A stretch of 64,000 nucleotides of DNA, taken from assembly GCF_023515955.1 (NCBI RefSeq), contig NZ_CP097322.1, forward strand, positions 3,495,501-3,559,500. The letters are read 5' to 3'. This DNA is from Streptomyces sp. RerS4 (GTDB lineage: Bacteria > Actinomycetota > Actinomycetes > Streptomycetales > Streptomycetaceae). Below are positions 39,807 through 50,422 of the stretch, one piece after another (position 1 is the stretch's first letter; every line of letters begins with the position of its first letter). The position numbers and the translations under genes were made by a program. The notes under the pieces were generated by a model. It searched no databases and was not told the origin of the DNA. It worked only from the letters and a program-made list of their open reading frames with translations.

Positions 39807-42371
39807 ATGCTGCGAACAGCCCTGCGCAACCTCCTGGCGCACAAGGCCCGTCTGGCCATGACCGTCCTCGCGGTCTGTCTCGGTGTCGCGTTCGTCTCCG
39901 GCGCCCTCGTCTTCGCGGAGTCCTCCGCCGCCGCCCAACGGGCCGCCGCGTCGAAGGACTTCGCGGACATCGCCGTCTCGGTGACCCCGAAGAGTTCCCC
40001 GGCCGACTCCGCCGACGATCGGAACGCCACCGCCCTCGACGACGCGCTCGTCCACAGGCTCGCCGCCCTGCCCGGCGTCGCCGCCGTACGCCCGACCGCC
40101 GACGGCTCGGCCACCCTGGCCGCCGCCGACGGCACCGCGCTGCGCGCCGGGAAGGCGTGGGCGAACCAGGCCGGTGCCTACCTGCCCGGCCCCGACGGCA
40201 AGGACGCCCGGCACCCGCTGGTCAAGGGCCGCGCCCCCGCCGGCGCGGACGAGATCGCCGTGGACGCCGGCGCCGCCGCCGCGGGCCGCCTCGCCCTCGG
40301 AGACCTGGTCAAAGTGGCCACCGACGGCCCCGTCATGACCAAGCGGCTCGTCGGCATCGTCACGACCACCGACACCCGCGTGACCGCCGGCGGCACCCTC
40401 GCCCTGTTCGACAAGGCCACCGCCCAGGAGCTGTTCGCCTCCCCCGGCCGCTACACCGGCATCGACCTGTCCGCGAAGCCCGGCACCACCGAGTCCGAGC
40501 TGTCCGCGCGGGTCACCGCCGTCCTGCCCGCCGACCGCGCCGAAGCCGTCACCGGGACCGCCCGGGCCACCCGACAGAGCGTCTACGTCGACACCGTGAC
40601 CCGCGGCTACGCCAAGCTGCCGCTGGTTTTCGCCGGGGTCTCGCTCTTCATCGGCTCGTTCCTCATCGTCAACACCTTCACCATGCTCGTGACGCGGCGC
40701 ACCCGCGAGATCGCGCTGCTGCGCGCGATCGGCGCCTCCCGCCGGCAGGTGTCCGGCGCGGTCCTGGTGGAGGCGGCCCTGCTCGGGTTCGTCGCCTCGG
40801 CGGCCGGCTTCGTCCTCGGCCTCGGGATCGCCGCCGTCCTGCCCCGCCTGCTGAGCACCCCGCAGGACACGCTGCCCGACGGCCCCCTGGTGATCGGTCC
40901 GCTGCCGGTCGTGGCCGCGCTCGGCGTCGGCGTCGGCGTGACGGTGCTCGCCGCGTGGCTGCCCTCGCGCAGGGCGGCGAAGGTGGCGCCCGTCGAGGCG
41001 ATGCGCTCGGTGGAACGGCCGCCGTCGGCCGGCCGGACGCGGGTACGGGGCGCCGTCGGGGTGGCCCTGCTGGGCCTCGCCGTCGCGCTGCTGGCGTCGC
41101 TGTCGGGGGCGAAGGACGCGTCGGAGGAGAACCTCCGGGACGCGATGCTCGCCTGCGGTGTCCTCGTCGCCGCGCTGATCGTGGCGGCGCCGCTGCTCGC
41201 CCGGCCGGTGATCCGGCTCGCCGGACGGCTGACGGGCCGCGCCGGCGTCGTCGGGCACCTCGCGCGGGAGAACGCGCTGCGGGACCCGCGCCGTACGGCG
41301 GCCACCGCGTCCGCCCTGGTGATCAGTACGGCGCTGGTCGCGGGGCTCGCCGTCATCGGCGAGTCCACCGGTCAGGCCTTGGACCGCCAGGCCGCAGCCG
41401 GCCTCGCCGCCGACTACGTGATCGGCACCCGCGTCCCCACGCACGGCATCGACCCGGACGCCGCGCGCCGGGTCGCGGCGGTGCCCGGGGTGCGGACGGC
41501 CACCGCCGTCACGGACTCCACGCTGGTCACCGGCGGCCTCGTCCGGGAGCTGGCCGGTGTCGACCCGGCCGCCCTCGACCAGGTCATGCGGCTCGACTTC
41601 GTCAGCGGCTCCGCCAAGGACCTCGGGCCGGGCCGGATCGCCGTCTCCCGCACCCTCGCCCGCGCGCACGGCGTGAGCGCGGGCGACCGCCTCGACACCC
41701 GCATGGGCCGCGAGCAGGAACCGCGGCCGTACACCGTCGTCGGCGTCTACGAGGACAACCCGACCGCCGGCGACGCGCTGGGCGACCGGAGCGAGGTGCG
41801 GCGGAGCGCCTTCCTGCCCGATTCCGCGCAGCGGCTCCTCGTACGCGTCGACGGCGGGGTCACCGACCGGGCCACGGAGAAGCGGCTGCGCGCCGCCGTC
41901 GGCGACAACCCGCTGCTGAAGGTCCAGGACCGGGCGTCGCTCGTCCGCGAGGCCTCGGGCGGCATGGGCGACCTGCTGACCCTGATGTACGGGCTGCTCG
42001 CCCTCGGCGTCGTGATCAGCGCGCTCGGCATCGTGAACACCCTGGCCATGTCGGTGGCGGAGCGGACGCGGGAGATCGGTGTGCTGCGCGCCCTCGGCAT
42101 GGACCGCGCCGGCGTGCGGAGGATGATCCGGCTGGAGGCGGTGACGGTCGCCGCGTTCGGCACGCTGTTGGGGCTGGTGGGCGGGGTGTTCAGCGCCTGG
42201 GCCGTCGGCTCGATGGCCAACGGCTCGATGGCGGGATACGCGCTGGTGCTGCCCTGGGGGACGCTGGCCCTCGTCTGCCTGCTGTCCCTGGGGGTCGGCG
42301 CGGTCGCGGCCCTGGTCCCCGCCCGCCGCGCGGCGGCGCTGAGCCCCCTGCGGGCGGTGGCGGAGGCCTAG
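39807..42371 (+). CDS. FtsX-family ABC transporter permease
   Basis: The 854-aa protein has the duplicated FtsX layout: an N-terminal helix ([20 protein letters not shown]), a large extracytoplasmic domain (about 40-265), three helices ([60 protein letters not shown]), then a second set after about 430 ending in [20 protein letters not shown]. Such two-module permeases pair with a single ATPase. Antibiotic or lipid efflux is likely, but the substrate is unknown. Its stop overlaps the convergent DUF1801 gene by 4 bp. Confidence 0.92.
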   Translation: MLRTALRNLLAHKARLAMTVLAVCLGVAFVSGALVFAESSAAAQRAAASKDFADIAVSVTPKSSPADSADDRNATALDDALVHRLAALPGVAAVRPTADGSATLAAADGTALRAGKAWANQAGAYLPGPDGKDARHPLVKGRAPAGADEIAVDAGAAAAGRLALGDLVKVATDGPVMTKRLVGIVTTTDTRVTAGGTLALFDKATAQELFASPGRYTGIDLSAKPGTTESELSARVTAVLPADRAEAVTGTARATRQSVYVDTVTRGYAKLPLVFAGVSLFIGSFLIVNTFTMLVTRRTREIALLRAIGASRRQVSGAVLVEAALLGFVASAAGFVLGLGIAAVLPRLLSTPQDTLPDGPLVIGPLPVVAALGVGVGVTVLAAWLPSRRAAKVAPVEAMRSVERPPSAGRTRVRGAVGVALLGLAVALLASLSGAKDASEENLRDAMLACGVLVAALIVAAPLLARPVIRLAGRLTGRAGVVGHLARENALRDPRRTAATASALVISTALVAGLAVIGESTGQALDRQAAAGLAADYVIGTRVPTHGIDPDAARRVAAVPGVRTATAVTDSTLVTGGLVRELAGVDPAALDQVMRLDFVSGSAKDLGPGRIAVSRTLARAHGVSAGDRLDTRMGREQEPRPYTVVGVYEDNPTAGDALGDRSEVRRSAFLPDSAQRLLVRVDGGVTDRATEKRLRAAVGDNPLLKVQDRASLVREASGGMGDLLTLMYGLLALGVVISALGIVNTLAMSVAERTREIGVLRALGMDRAGVRRMIRLEAVTVAAFGTLLGLVGGVFSAWAVGSMANGSMAGYALVLPWGTLALVCLLSLGVGAVAALVPARRAAALSPLRAVAEA

Positions 42372-42823
42372 GCGACGGCCTTCCTGACCAGGGCGGCGAC
42401 CAGCTCCTCGTCGGCGGCGGTCAGCTCCTTCAGGGCGTAGGAGGTGGGCCACAGGTTGCCCTCGTCGAGGCCGGCCTGGTCGCTGAAGCCGAGAGTGGCG
42501 TAGCGGGACTTGAACTTCGCCGCGCTCTGGAAGAAGCAGAGGACCTTGCCGTCCTTTGCGTACGCGGGCATCCCGTACCAGAGCTTCGGCGTGAGGGAGG
42601 GGGCCGCGGCCTTGACGATCACGTGGACGCGTTCGGCGAGGACGCGGTCCCCGTCCGGCATCTCGGCGATCTTCGCGAGCACCTCGCCCTCGGTGTCCGC
42701 CTTCGCCCCGCGCGGGCCGCGGCGCGCGGAGGCCTTCAGCTCCTTCGCGCGCTCCTTCATGGCGTCGCGTTCCTCGTCGGTGAAGCCGTCGTACGTCTTG
42801 TCGTCCGCGGTGGTGGCCTTCAT
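42368..42823 (-). CDS. DUF1801 / iron-chaperone-like protein
   Basis: The 151-aa protein has a lysine/alanine-rich N-terminal helix ([20 protein letters not shown]) and a DUF1801 domain with the typical [20 protein letters not shown] followed by [11 protein letters not shown]. Members are sometimes called iron chaperones (YdhG/Fra-like), but no biochemical role is firm. GAGAGGA precedes ATG 42823. It is downstream of the AraC fragment on the same strand and may share its transcript. Confidence 0.82.
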   Translation of the reverse strand: MKATTADDKTYDGFTDEERDAMKERAKELKASARRGPRGAKADTEGEVLAKIAEMPDGDRVLAERVHVIVKAAAPSLTPKLWYGMPAYAKDGKVLCFFQSAAKFKSRYATLGFSDQAGLDEGNLWPTSYALKELTAADEELVAALVRKAVA

Positions 42824-42851
42824 GACGGGTTTCCTCTCTGGCGGGGTCGGG

Positions 42852-43193
<342 letters not shown>

Positions 43194-43215
43194 GTCGGGA
43201 TCCCCCCCGCCCGGA

Positions 43216-43626
43216 CTACCGGAGTTCCTGGATGCGGATCAGGTTGCCCGCCGGGTCGCGGAAGGCGCAGTCGCGGATGCCGTACGGCTGCTCGATGGGC
43301 TCCTGGACGACCTCGGCGTCGGCGGCCTGGACCTTCTCGAAGGTGCCGTCGAGGTCCGGGGTGGCCAGGAGGATCCAGCCGTAGGTGCCCTTGGCCATCA
43401 TCTCGGCGATGGTGCGGCGCTCGTCCTCGGTGACGCCCGGGTCGACGGCCGGCGGCGCCAGCAGGATGGAGGTGCCGGGCTGTCCGACGGGTCCGACGGT
43501 GATCCAGCGCATCTTGCCCTGGCCGACGTCGTTGCGGACCTCGAAGCCGAGGACGTCGCGGTAGAAGGCCAGGGAGGCCTCCGGGTCGTCGTGCGGGAGG
43601 AAGCTGGTGTGAATGGTGATGTCCAT
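43216..43626 (-). CDS. VOC (glyoxalase/bleomycin resistance) family protein
   Basis: The 136-aa protein has two beta-alpha-beta-beta-beta modules (FLPHDDPEASLAFYRDVLGF, then TYGWILLATPDLDGTFEKVQ and CAFRDPAGNLIRIQELR). Terminal motifs DPAGNLIRI and FYRDVLGFE are typical of VOC metalloenzymes or binding proteins. It is next to an AraC-type gene that usually accompanies this subfamily. Substrate unknown. Confidence 0.87.
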   Translation of the reverse strand: MDITIHTSFLPHDDPEASLAFYRDVLGFEVRNDVGQGKMRWITVGPVGQPGTSILLAPPAVDPGVTEDERRTIAEMMAKGTYGWILLATPDLDGTFEKVQAADAEVVQEPIEQPYGIRDCAFRDPAGNLIRIQELR

Positions 43627-43706
43627 GGCTGAAACGTTAGATCCGCCCCCGCCACGAACGCTTCTCCATTCCTGACCGGTCTCGGCGCGTTGCGGCCGGC
43701 CCCCTC

Positions 43707-44636
43707 CTACCGCGCGTGGTCGAGGGAGTCGACGTCCTCCATGAAGCTCAGCATCCGGGGGTTGACCAGGTCCGGGTGGTCGATCTGGGGGCCGTGGCCG
43801 GTGGCCTCGACGATCTCGGCGCGGGCTCCGGGGATCAGCCGCGGTACGCGTTCCAGCTGGCGCTTCGGGTGCACGAGCAGGCTCCGCTTGCCCATGATCA
43901 GGTAGAACGGCTTGCGGATCGTGCCCAGTTCGGCGTCCGAGAGCGGCAGCGGGGCGGGGCGGCGGATCCGGAAGGCGCGGACGCTCGCCTGGACGGAGGT
44001 CCGCAGTTCGGGAACGGCGATCACCGGCTGGTCCAGCCAGGCGGCCAGCCGCGGGCGCAGCGCTTTGGGGGCGAAGGTGGCGAAGAGGCTCACGAAGATC
44101 CACACGAAGAAGCGCAGGCCGACCTTCTCCAGGCCGCCGGGGTCGAGGGCGGTGACGGAGGCGAGGCGTTCGGGGCGGCGGTGCACCTGGTTGATGACCA
44201 GCCAGCCGCCGTAGGAGGAGCCGACCAGGTGGACGCGGTCGAGACCCAGTGCGTCGAGGACCTCGTCCATCCACTGCGCGGCGCGCTCGGGCTGCCACAT
44301 GGGCTCGCGGTGGACGCTCCTGCCGGGGTCGCCGGGGGTGTCGAAGGCGTAGACGGGGCGATCGGCGCTGAGCGCGGGGGTGTTGGGGTACCACATCGCG
44401 GAGCAGCCGCCGGAGCCGTGGATGAGGACGACGGGCGTACGGGACTCCGCGGCGGGGTCGGTGGGGCCGTAGCGGTAGACGTGCGTGGTGCCGAAGCTCG
44501 TCTCGACGTCGGTCTCGAAGCGGGCGGGCGCACCCATCGCGTAGAGCGCGTCGCAGGTGGCGAAGTAGCGGTCGCGCAGGGTGTCGTTGACGTAGCGGCC
44601 GACGTCGCGGCGTACACGGGTCGTGGTGTCGGGCAC
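43707..44636 (-). CDS. Alpha/beta hydrolase
   Basis: The 309-aa alpha/beta hydrolase has the oxyanion motif VVLIHGSGGCSAMWYPNTPA, the nucleophile elbow GSSYGG (Ser near residue 146) and the catalytic histidine in EATGHGPQIDHP near the C-terminus. An acid residue near DAELGT or later is expected. It is divergent from a TetR gene with two operator-like palindromes between them, so it is probably induced by its ester or C-C substrate. GTG 44634-44636 follows GGAGGTG. Confidence 0.87.
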   Translation of the reverse strand: MPDTTTRVRRDVGRYVNDTLRDRYFATCDALYAMGAPARFETDVETSFGTTHVYRYGPTDPAAESRTPVVLIHGSGGCSAMWYPNTPALSADRPVYAFDTPGDPGRSVHREPMWQPERAAQWMDEVLDALGLDRVHLVGSSYGGWLVINQVHRRPERLASVTALDPGGLEKVGLRFFVWIFVSLFATFAPKALRPRLAAWLDQPVIAVPELRTSVQASVRAFRIRRPAPLPLSDAELGTIRKPFYLIMGKRSLLVHPKRQLERVPRLIPGARAEIVEATGHGPQIDHPDLVNPRMLSFMEDVDSLDHAR

Positions 44637-44668
44637 GGGGCACCTCCGGGAGGATCGCTGCTGCTTCG

Positions 44669-44706
44669 TGGTACGACCGTATCATTATCTTGGTACAGCG
44701 GTACCA
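44669..44706. promoter_or_regulatory. Two TetR operator palindromes between hydrolase and TetR genes
   Basis: TGGTACGACCGTATCA (44669-44684) and TGGTACAGCGGTACCA (44691-44706) are two copies of a TGGTAC(N4)GTACCA-type dyad, 22 bp apart. The second is the better palindrome. They occupy the divergent promoter region around an ATCATTATCTTGG AT-rich spacer. Confidence 0.75.
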
Positions 44707-44748
44707 TGAACCCTCCCGGGCAAGCCGAAAGAGCGGAGAGCGCAGACC

Positions 44749-45363
44749 ATGCCGAAGCGCGTGGACCACGAGGAACGGCGCGGCCAGATCGCCGAGGCGC
44801 TCGTCCGGGTCGCCGGACGGCGCGGACTGCACGCGGTGGGCATGCGCGATGTCGCCGCCGAGGCCGGGGTGTCGCTACGGCTCGTGCAGTACTACTTCGA
44901 GACCAAGGAGAAGCTGCTCCTCTACGGGCTCCAGCACCTCACCGACCGCTTCACCGCCCGCGTCGGCGCGCGGCTGGCCGCCGCCGGGCCCGCGCCCGGC
45001 CCGCGCGCGACCGCCGAGGCCCTGTTGCTGGCCTCCCTGCCCACCGACGAGGAGAGCCGCACCTTCCACCTGCTCTACAGCTCCTACGCGATCCTCTCGG
45101 TGACCGACGAGGCGCTCGCCGCCCAGCCGTTCATCGACAACCCCGACGCCGCCGAGGACGCCCTGACGGCGCTGTTGGAGGGGGCAAAGGAGGCGGGCGT
45201 GGCCGATCCGGGGGTCGACGCGCGGGTGGAGGCGATCAGCCTGCTCGCGATGGCGGCGACGATGGGCACGAGCATCCTCGTCGGCCAGCGGGACCCCGAG
45301 TCGGCGATCGCCGTGCTGCGCCACCACTTGGACCGCGTCTTCACCGTGCCGCCGCAGGCGTGA
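44749..45363 (+). CDS. TetR-family repressor (BetI-like)
   Basis: The 204-aa protein has the HTH RGLHAVGMRDVAAEAGVSLR followed by LVQYYFETKEKLLLYGLQHL, and a BetI/TetR_C_6-like C-terminal domain (LPTDEESRTFHLLYSSYAIL). It is divergent from the alpha/beta hydrolase gene, with tandem palindromic operators, and probably represses both. The MazG-like gene begins 17 bp after its stop. Confidence 0.9.
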   Translation: MPKRVDHEERRGQIAEALVRVAGRRGLHAVGMRDVAAEAGVSLRLVQYYFETKEKLLLYGLQHLTDRFTARVGARLAAAGPAPGPRATAEALLLASLPTDEESRTFHLLYSSYAILSVTDEALAAQPFIDNPDAAEDALTALLEGAKEAGVADPGVDARVEAISLLAMAATMGTSILVGQRDPESAIAVLRHHLDRVFTVPPQA

Positions 45364-45380
45364 CGCGGCCCCCGGGCCGC

Positions 45381-45680
45381 ATGACCGCCGCACGCACCTC
45401 CCAGGACCTGGTCCGGGAGTTCCACGAGGCCTTCGGGCTCAACGTCGCCCCCCGCCCGACCTCCGTCGCTCCCGAGTTGGCCGACGTGGTCTACATCGCC
45501 TACGGGACCGCCCTCGTGCACGGCATCGACCTCGACGCCGTCCTCGCCGAGATCCACCGCGCCGACATGTCCAAGCCGGGCCCGGACGGCCGCCCCACCC
45601 TCCGCGAGGACGGCAAGGTCCTCAAAGGGGCCGCCTACCGCCCGCCGCGCGTGGCCGACGTTCTGCGCGACCAGGCGTAG
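45381..45680 (+). CDS. MazG-like (phosphoribosyl-ATP pyrophosphohydrolase-like) protein lacking its catalytic motif
   Basis: The 99-aa protein starts like the family (TSQDLVREFHEAFGLNVAPR PTS) and ends like it (ADVVYIAYGTALVHGIDLDA, KPGPDGRPTLREDGKVLKG). The roughly 30 residues that normally lie between PPEL and QELADV, including the metal-binding EExxE helix, are missing in frame; here the text reads VAPELADVVY. A recombination between two Glu-Leu-Ala codon runs explains this. It should fold poorly or lack hydrolase activity. Confidence 0.75.
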   Translation: MTAARTSQDLVREFHEAFGLNVAPRPTSVAPELADVVYIAYGTALVHGIDLDAVLAEIHRADMSKPGPDGRPTLREDGKVLKGAAYRPPRVADVLRDQA

Positions 45681-45713
45681 GGCCGCCGCCTGCGCGTCGC
45701 CGGGTGGTGGGGG

Positions 45714-46766
<1,053 letters not shown>

Positions 46767-46800
46767 GACGTGTCGTGTCCCTTCGGCGAGCGGGTAGCAG

Positions 46801-46822
46801 TAACGGGACTGTCGGCCCGTTA
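46801..46822. promoter_or_regulatory. TetR operator dyad
   Basis: TAACGGG and CCCGTTA form a perfect 7-bp dyad with an 8-bp spacer. A second, weaker match (AACCGGAGACCCGTTA) ends at the ATG of the tetR gene at 46875. Confidence 0.7.
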
Positions 46823-46874
46823 AGATGTCCCCAAGCTAACACCGATGCGCGGCTAATGGAACCGGAGACCCGTT

Positions 46875-47525
46875 ATGAAGGAGTTGTCGGACGACGGCAG
46901 TGCCGAGCCGGGGACGCTGCGACCCGGCGGGCGGACGGCGCGCGTACGGGCGGCCGTGCTGGACGCGGCCGGCGACACCCTCGCCGAGCAGGGCTTCCAC
47001 GGGCTGGACCTCGCCGAAGTCGCCCGCCGCGCCGAGGTCGGCAAGACCACCGTCTACCGGCGGTGGGGCACGGTGGCCGGGCTCGTCGCCGACCTGCTGA
47101 CGGACATGGCCGAGCAGTCGCTGCCCCGCACCGACACGGGATCGCTGCTGGAGGACCTGACGGCCAACGCGGAACTCGTCCGCCGGACGCTGGCCGATCC
47201 GCGTCAGGGGGCCCTGTTCAAGGCCGTGATCGCCGCCGCCACGGGCGACGCCCGCACGGCCGAGGCCCTGCACCGCTTCTACGCGGTCCGGGTCGCGGAA
47301 TGGGCGCCCTGCGCGGCGGCGGCCGTGGAGCGGGGGGAACTGCCGGCTGGCACCGACCCCGCCGAGGTCATCCGCGCCGTGTCGGCGCCGCTGTACTACC
47401 GGTTCCTGACGAGCGCGGCGCCGCTGGACGAGGACACGGCGCGGCGGGCGGCGCGGGGCGCGTACGAGGCGGCTCGCGCGGGGGTCTACGTACGGGCCGA
47501 CGGCGAGGAGCGGCGGTCGGAGTAG
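46875..47525 (+). CDS. TetR-family repressor
   Basis: The 216-aa protein has the HTH ARVRAAVLDAAGDTLAEQGF, then LDLAEVARRAEVGKTTVYRR (residues 22-65), and a TetR_C_11-like helical domain (ALFKAVIAAATGDARTAEAL). ATG 46875 has GGAG upstream within the operator-like sequence. It is divergent from the aldo/keto reductase gene and probably controls it. Confidence 0.9.
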   Translation: MKELSDDGSAEPGTLRPGGRTARVRAAVLDAAGDTLAEQGFHGLDLAEVARRAEVGKTTVYRRWGTVAGLVADLLTDMAEQSLPRTDTGSLLEDLTANAELVRRTLADPRQGALFKAVIAAATGDARTAEALHRFYAVRVAEWAPCAAAAVERGELPAGTDPAEVIRAVSAPLYYRFLTSAAPLDEDTARRAARGAYEAARAGVYVRADGEERRSE

Positions 47526-47583
47526 GCGGCGGTCGGAGTGGGCGGCGGTCCGCGCCAGAGCGGCCGGCGTCAGGCGCTCGGCG

Positions 47584-47976
47584 TCAGGTGCGGTCCACGA
47601 ACACGCTGGTCGACTTCACGCGGGCGGTGGCCCGCATGCCCACGACCAGGCCCAGTTCCTCCACCGCCTCCCGCGTCAGCAGGGACACCACGCGGTGCGG
47701 ACCGGCCTGGATCTCCACCTGCGCGCTGACGCTGCCCAGCTTGATGCCGGTCACGATGCCCGGGAAGGCGTTGCGCGCCGAGGTGTACGGGGCGTCCTCG
47801 TCCTCCCCGCCCTCCTGCGCGACCTCGACGCAGAACGCCGCCAGGTCCGTGCCCTCGACGATCCGTCGGGTCCCCTCGCGCCGCGTGGGGAACCGCCCGG
47901 CGTCGGCCCAGCGGCGGGCGGTGTCGCTGCTGACGCCGAGCAGTCGGGCTGCCTGACCGATGGTGTACGTCTCCAT
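47584..47976 (-). CDS. HTH-TOBE molybdenum/tungsten-responsive-type regulator
   Basis: The 130-aa protein has an N-terminal MerR-like/excisionase HTH (METYTIGQAARLLGVSSDTA, RRWADAGRFPTRREGTRRIV) fused to a single TOBE/Mop domain (SARNAFPGIVTGIKLGSVSA, VSLLTREAVEELGLVVGMRA, VKSTSVFV). Mop domains bind oxyanions such as molybdate. No mod transporter gene is adjacent here. ATG 47974-47976 is fixed by the HTH alignment. Confidence 0.87.
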   Translation of the reverse strand: METYTIGQAARLLGVSSDTARRWADAGRFPTRREGTRRIVEGTDLAAFCVEVAQEGGEDEDAPYTSARNAFPGIVTGIKLGSVSAQVEIQAGPHRVVSLLTREAVEELGLVVGMRATARVKSTSVFVDRT

Positions 47977-47996
47977 GCGGCGCAGCCTAGGGGGTA

Positions 47997-48036
47997 TCCG
48001 GCGGATCAGGGTCGGGCCCGGCCATGATCCGCCGGA
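47997..48036. terminator. 12-bp perfect hairpin upstream of the TOBE gene
   Basis: TCCGGCGGATCA (47997-48008) pairs with TGATCCGCCGGA (48025-48036). It lies between the stop of the ATP-binding gene (48089) and the TOBE gene, and so probably terminates the former. Confidence 0.7.
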
Positions 48037-48052
48037 CACCCGCATGGCCGAT

Positions 48053-48066
48053 GTTTCACGTGAAAC
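48053..48066. other. parS: parS site (ParB binding), perfect
   Basis: GTTTCACGTGAAAC is identical to the Streptomyces parS consensus. ParB spreads from such sites, which cluster around oriC, to organise chromosome segregation during sporulation. It sits in a short intergenic stretch downstream of the ATP-binding gene. Confidence 0.92.
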
Positions 48067-48088
48067 ACCCGCATGGCCGCGCCCGGCC

Positions 48089-48520
48089 TCAGCCCCGCGG
48101 TGCCCGGATCGCCGCCCAGACCGTCTTGCCCGGGTGGCCGGCCTCCGGGGCGGCCGGGTCGGGGGCGGCCGTGGTGAAGCCCCACTCGGCGGACAGCCGC
48201 TCCAGCATGACCAGCCCGTGTCCGCCGGGCCGCCCCGGGTCGCCCGTCGGTCGGCGCCGGGGCGGTTCCGGGCTGTCGTCGCGAACCTCGACGCGCAGCA
48301 GGCCCGGGGCGTGGCGCAGGACCAGCTCGCGGGGGCCGCCCGCGTGCAGGCAGGCGTTGGTGACCAGCTCGGACACCAGCAACAGCGCGTCGTCCGTCTC
48401 CTCGGCGTCCGCCGGCCACTGCCAGTCCATCAGTGCGGACCGGGTGAAGTCGCGGCACCGGGTGACGACCCCGTTCGCGGCGCCTCCGGCCAGGACCAAC
48501 CTTCGCGTCTGCTCGGCCAC
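48089..48520 (-). CDS. Anti-sigma-type ATP-binding protein (HATPase, GHKL)
   Basis: The 143-aa single HATPase domain has N box LLVSELVTNACLHAG, a short D box (EVRDDSPEPP) and G box GGHGLVMLERLSAEWG. It is of the RsbW/SpoIIAB-like kind abundant in Streptomyces. Such proteins regulate sigma factors or act with PP2C phosphatases. GTG 48518-48520 is preceded by GGGAGAG; an upstream ATG at 48565 is possible. No partner STAS gene is adjacent. Confidence 0.87.
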   Translation of the reverse strand: MAEQTRRLVLAGGAANGVVTRCRDFTRSALMDWQWPADAEETDDALLLVSELVTNACLHAGGPRELVLRHAPGLLRVEVRDDSPEPPRRRPTGDPGRPGGHGLVMLERLSAEWGFTTAAPDPAAPEAGHPGKTVWAAIRAPRG

Positions 48521-48765
48521 AGACTCTCCCGTCTCCGCCCCGCCCGGTCCCCCTCGGCGGCGCACCTACCCCCGTCGGAGACGGCCAAATCCGTGCGGTC
48601 GCCCACGTGGGCGCACGGCGCGACCGGTACCGGGCCGGGGCCGCCGGTCTCCCCCGTGGAGCAGCGGTTCCGACCACGCTACCGGTCGCTCCCGGCCCGT
48701 GGAGGAGGGCGGCGGCCATCCGTCACGTTCCGCGGGTCCACATCCTGGACAACTACGCTCAAGGC

Positions 48766-50127
48766 ATGAACGCAGAAGCCCACGACCTCGCCGCCGTGAA
48801 GAACGCCGTGAAGAGCGCCGACCGACAGCACGTCTTCCATTCCTGGTCGGCGCAGGAGCTCATCGACCCGTTGGCCGTCGCCGGGGCCGAGGGCTCGTAC
48901 TTCTGGGACTACGACGGGAACCGCTTCCTCGACTTCTCCAGTGCGCTCGTCTACACCAACATCGGCTACCAGCATCCCAAGGTGGCCGCCGCCATCGCGG
49001 AGCAGGCCGCCAGGCTCTGCACCGTCGCGCCCGGCTTCGCCGTGGACGTGCGCTCCGAGGCCGCTCGCCTGATCGCTGAGCGGACCCCCGGGGACCTCGA
49101 CAAGATCTTCTTCACGAACGCGGGCGCCGAGGCCGTGGAGAACGCAGTCCGGATGGCCCGCCTGCACACCGGCCGCCCCAAGGTGATGTCCACGTACCGC
49201 TCGTACCACGGGGCCACCTCGACCGCGATCAACCTCACCGGTGACGCCAGGCGCTTCGGCAACGACAGCGCGACCGCCGGTGTCGTGCACTTCTGGGGCC
49301 CGTTCCTCTACCGCTCGCCCTTCCACGCGACGACCGAGGCCGAGGAGTGCGAGCGCGCCCTGCGCCACCTGGAGGACACGATCGTCTTCGAGGGCCCGCA
49401 GTCGATCGCCGCGATCATCCTGGAGACCGTCGGCGGCGCCCCCGGGGTGCTCGTACCGCCGGCCGGCTACCTGGCGGGCGTTCGGGCGCTGTGCGACCGC
49501 TACGGCATCGTGTTCATCCTGGACGAGGTCATGGTGGGCTTCGGCCGCACCGGGAAGTGGTTCGCCGCCGAGCACTGGGACGTCACCCCCGACCTGCTCT
49601 GCTTCGCGAAGGGCATCACCAGCGGTTACGTGCCGCTCGGCGGCGTGGCCATCTCCGCCGCGATCGCCGAGACCTTCGCCCGGCGCCCCTACCCGGGCGG
49701 TCTGACGTACTCCGGGCACGTGCTGGCCTGCGCGGCCGCCGTCGCGACCGTCAACACGATGGCCGAGGAGGGCATCGTCGAGCAGTCCGCCCGCACCGGC
49801 GCCGACCTGCTGGGCCCAGGGCTGCGGGCCATCGCCGAGCGGCACCCGTCCGTGGGCGAGGTACGGGGTCTGGGCACCTTCTGGGCCCTGGAACTCGTAC
49901 GCGACCCGGCGACGCGCGAGCCGCTCGTCCCGTACAACGCCTCGGGCACGGACAACGCGCCGATGGCGGCCTTCGGCGCGGCCCTGAAGAAGGGCGGCCT
50001 GTGGCCGCTCCTCGCCGGCAACCGGATCCACGTCGCCCCGCCCTGCAACATCGCGGCGGAGGACGTGACCAAGGGGCTCGCCATCCTCGACGAAGCACTG
50101 ACGGTCGCGGACGCGCACATGGCCTGA
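48766..50127 (+). CDS. Class III PLP-dependent aminotransferase
   Basis: The 453-aa protein has the class III pattern: an N-terminal FWDYDGNRFLDFSSALVYTN, TNAGAEAVENAVRMARLHTG, the PLP-contact FILDEVMVGFGRTGKWFAAE, and the Schiff-base lysine in CFAKGITSGYVPLGGV (near 281). Relatives are annotated as aspartate aminotransferase family or taurine/beta-alanine-pyruvate transaminases. ATG 48766 is chosen from family length. The uricase gene follows 295 bp downstream, hinting at nitrogen salvage, but the substrate is unproven. Confidence 0.9.
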   Translation: MNAEAHDLAAVKNAVKSADRQHVFHSWSAQELIDPLAVAGAEGSYFWDYDGNRFLDFSSALVYTNIGYQHPKVAAAIAEQAARLCTVAPGFAVDVRSEAARLIAERTPGDLDKIFFTNAGAEAVENAVRMARLHTGRPKVMSTYRSYHGATSTAINLTGDARRFGNDSATAGVVHFWGPFLYRSPFHATTEAEECERALRHLEDTIVFEGPQSIAAIILETVGGAPGVLVPPAGYLAGVRALCDRYGIVFILDEVMVGFGRTGKWFAAEHWDVTPDLLCFAKGITSGYVPLGGVAISAAIAETFARRPYPGGLTYSGHVLACAAAVATVNTMAEEGIVEQSARTGADLLGPGLRAIAERHPSVGEVRGLGTFWALELVRDPATREPLVPYNASGTDNAPMAAFGAALKKGGLWPLLAGNRIHVAPPCNIAAEDVTKGLAILDEALTVADAHMA

Positions 50128-50422
50128 CGTGCGCCTGACCTGCGCCTGACCTGCGGGGCTGTACGGACGCCCAAGCCGTGGGTGGCGGTGTTCGGATGAT
50201 CCGTACGGTGGTTCACCCGCCGTACACATGGTGCAATCCGAGCAGTACTTCTTCAGTACCACTCAGCACCTACGGACCGGGATGCACGTCAGTCCCGGGG
50301 CGGCCCCCAGGGGTCGAACGGCGGGGAGCGGCACGTCTTCAGTCGGGGCGGGCGCTGGACGCCGGGCGTACGGGATCCAGACGACCGGACTCCGTGTTCC
50401 CGAGTACCCGAAGGAAGACAGC
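50128..50422. promoter_or_regulatory. Uricase upstream region with short repeats and a dyad
   Basis: Just after the aminotransferase stop the 11-bp unit CGCCTGACCTG occurs twice in tandem. Further on, GTACGG (50203-50208) and CCGTAC (50220-50225) form a dyad around GTTCACC-like sequence, a candidate regulator site for the uricase gene. AAGGAAG at 50411-50417 is the uricase ribosome-binding site. Confidence 0.4.

Noticed and set aside
39615..42452. 945-codon minus-strand frame opposite the ABC permease
   Set aside because: The plus-strand FtsX permease explains the region; the antisense frame is low-complexity and contains no family motif.
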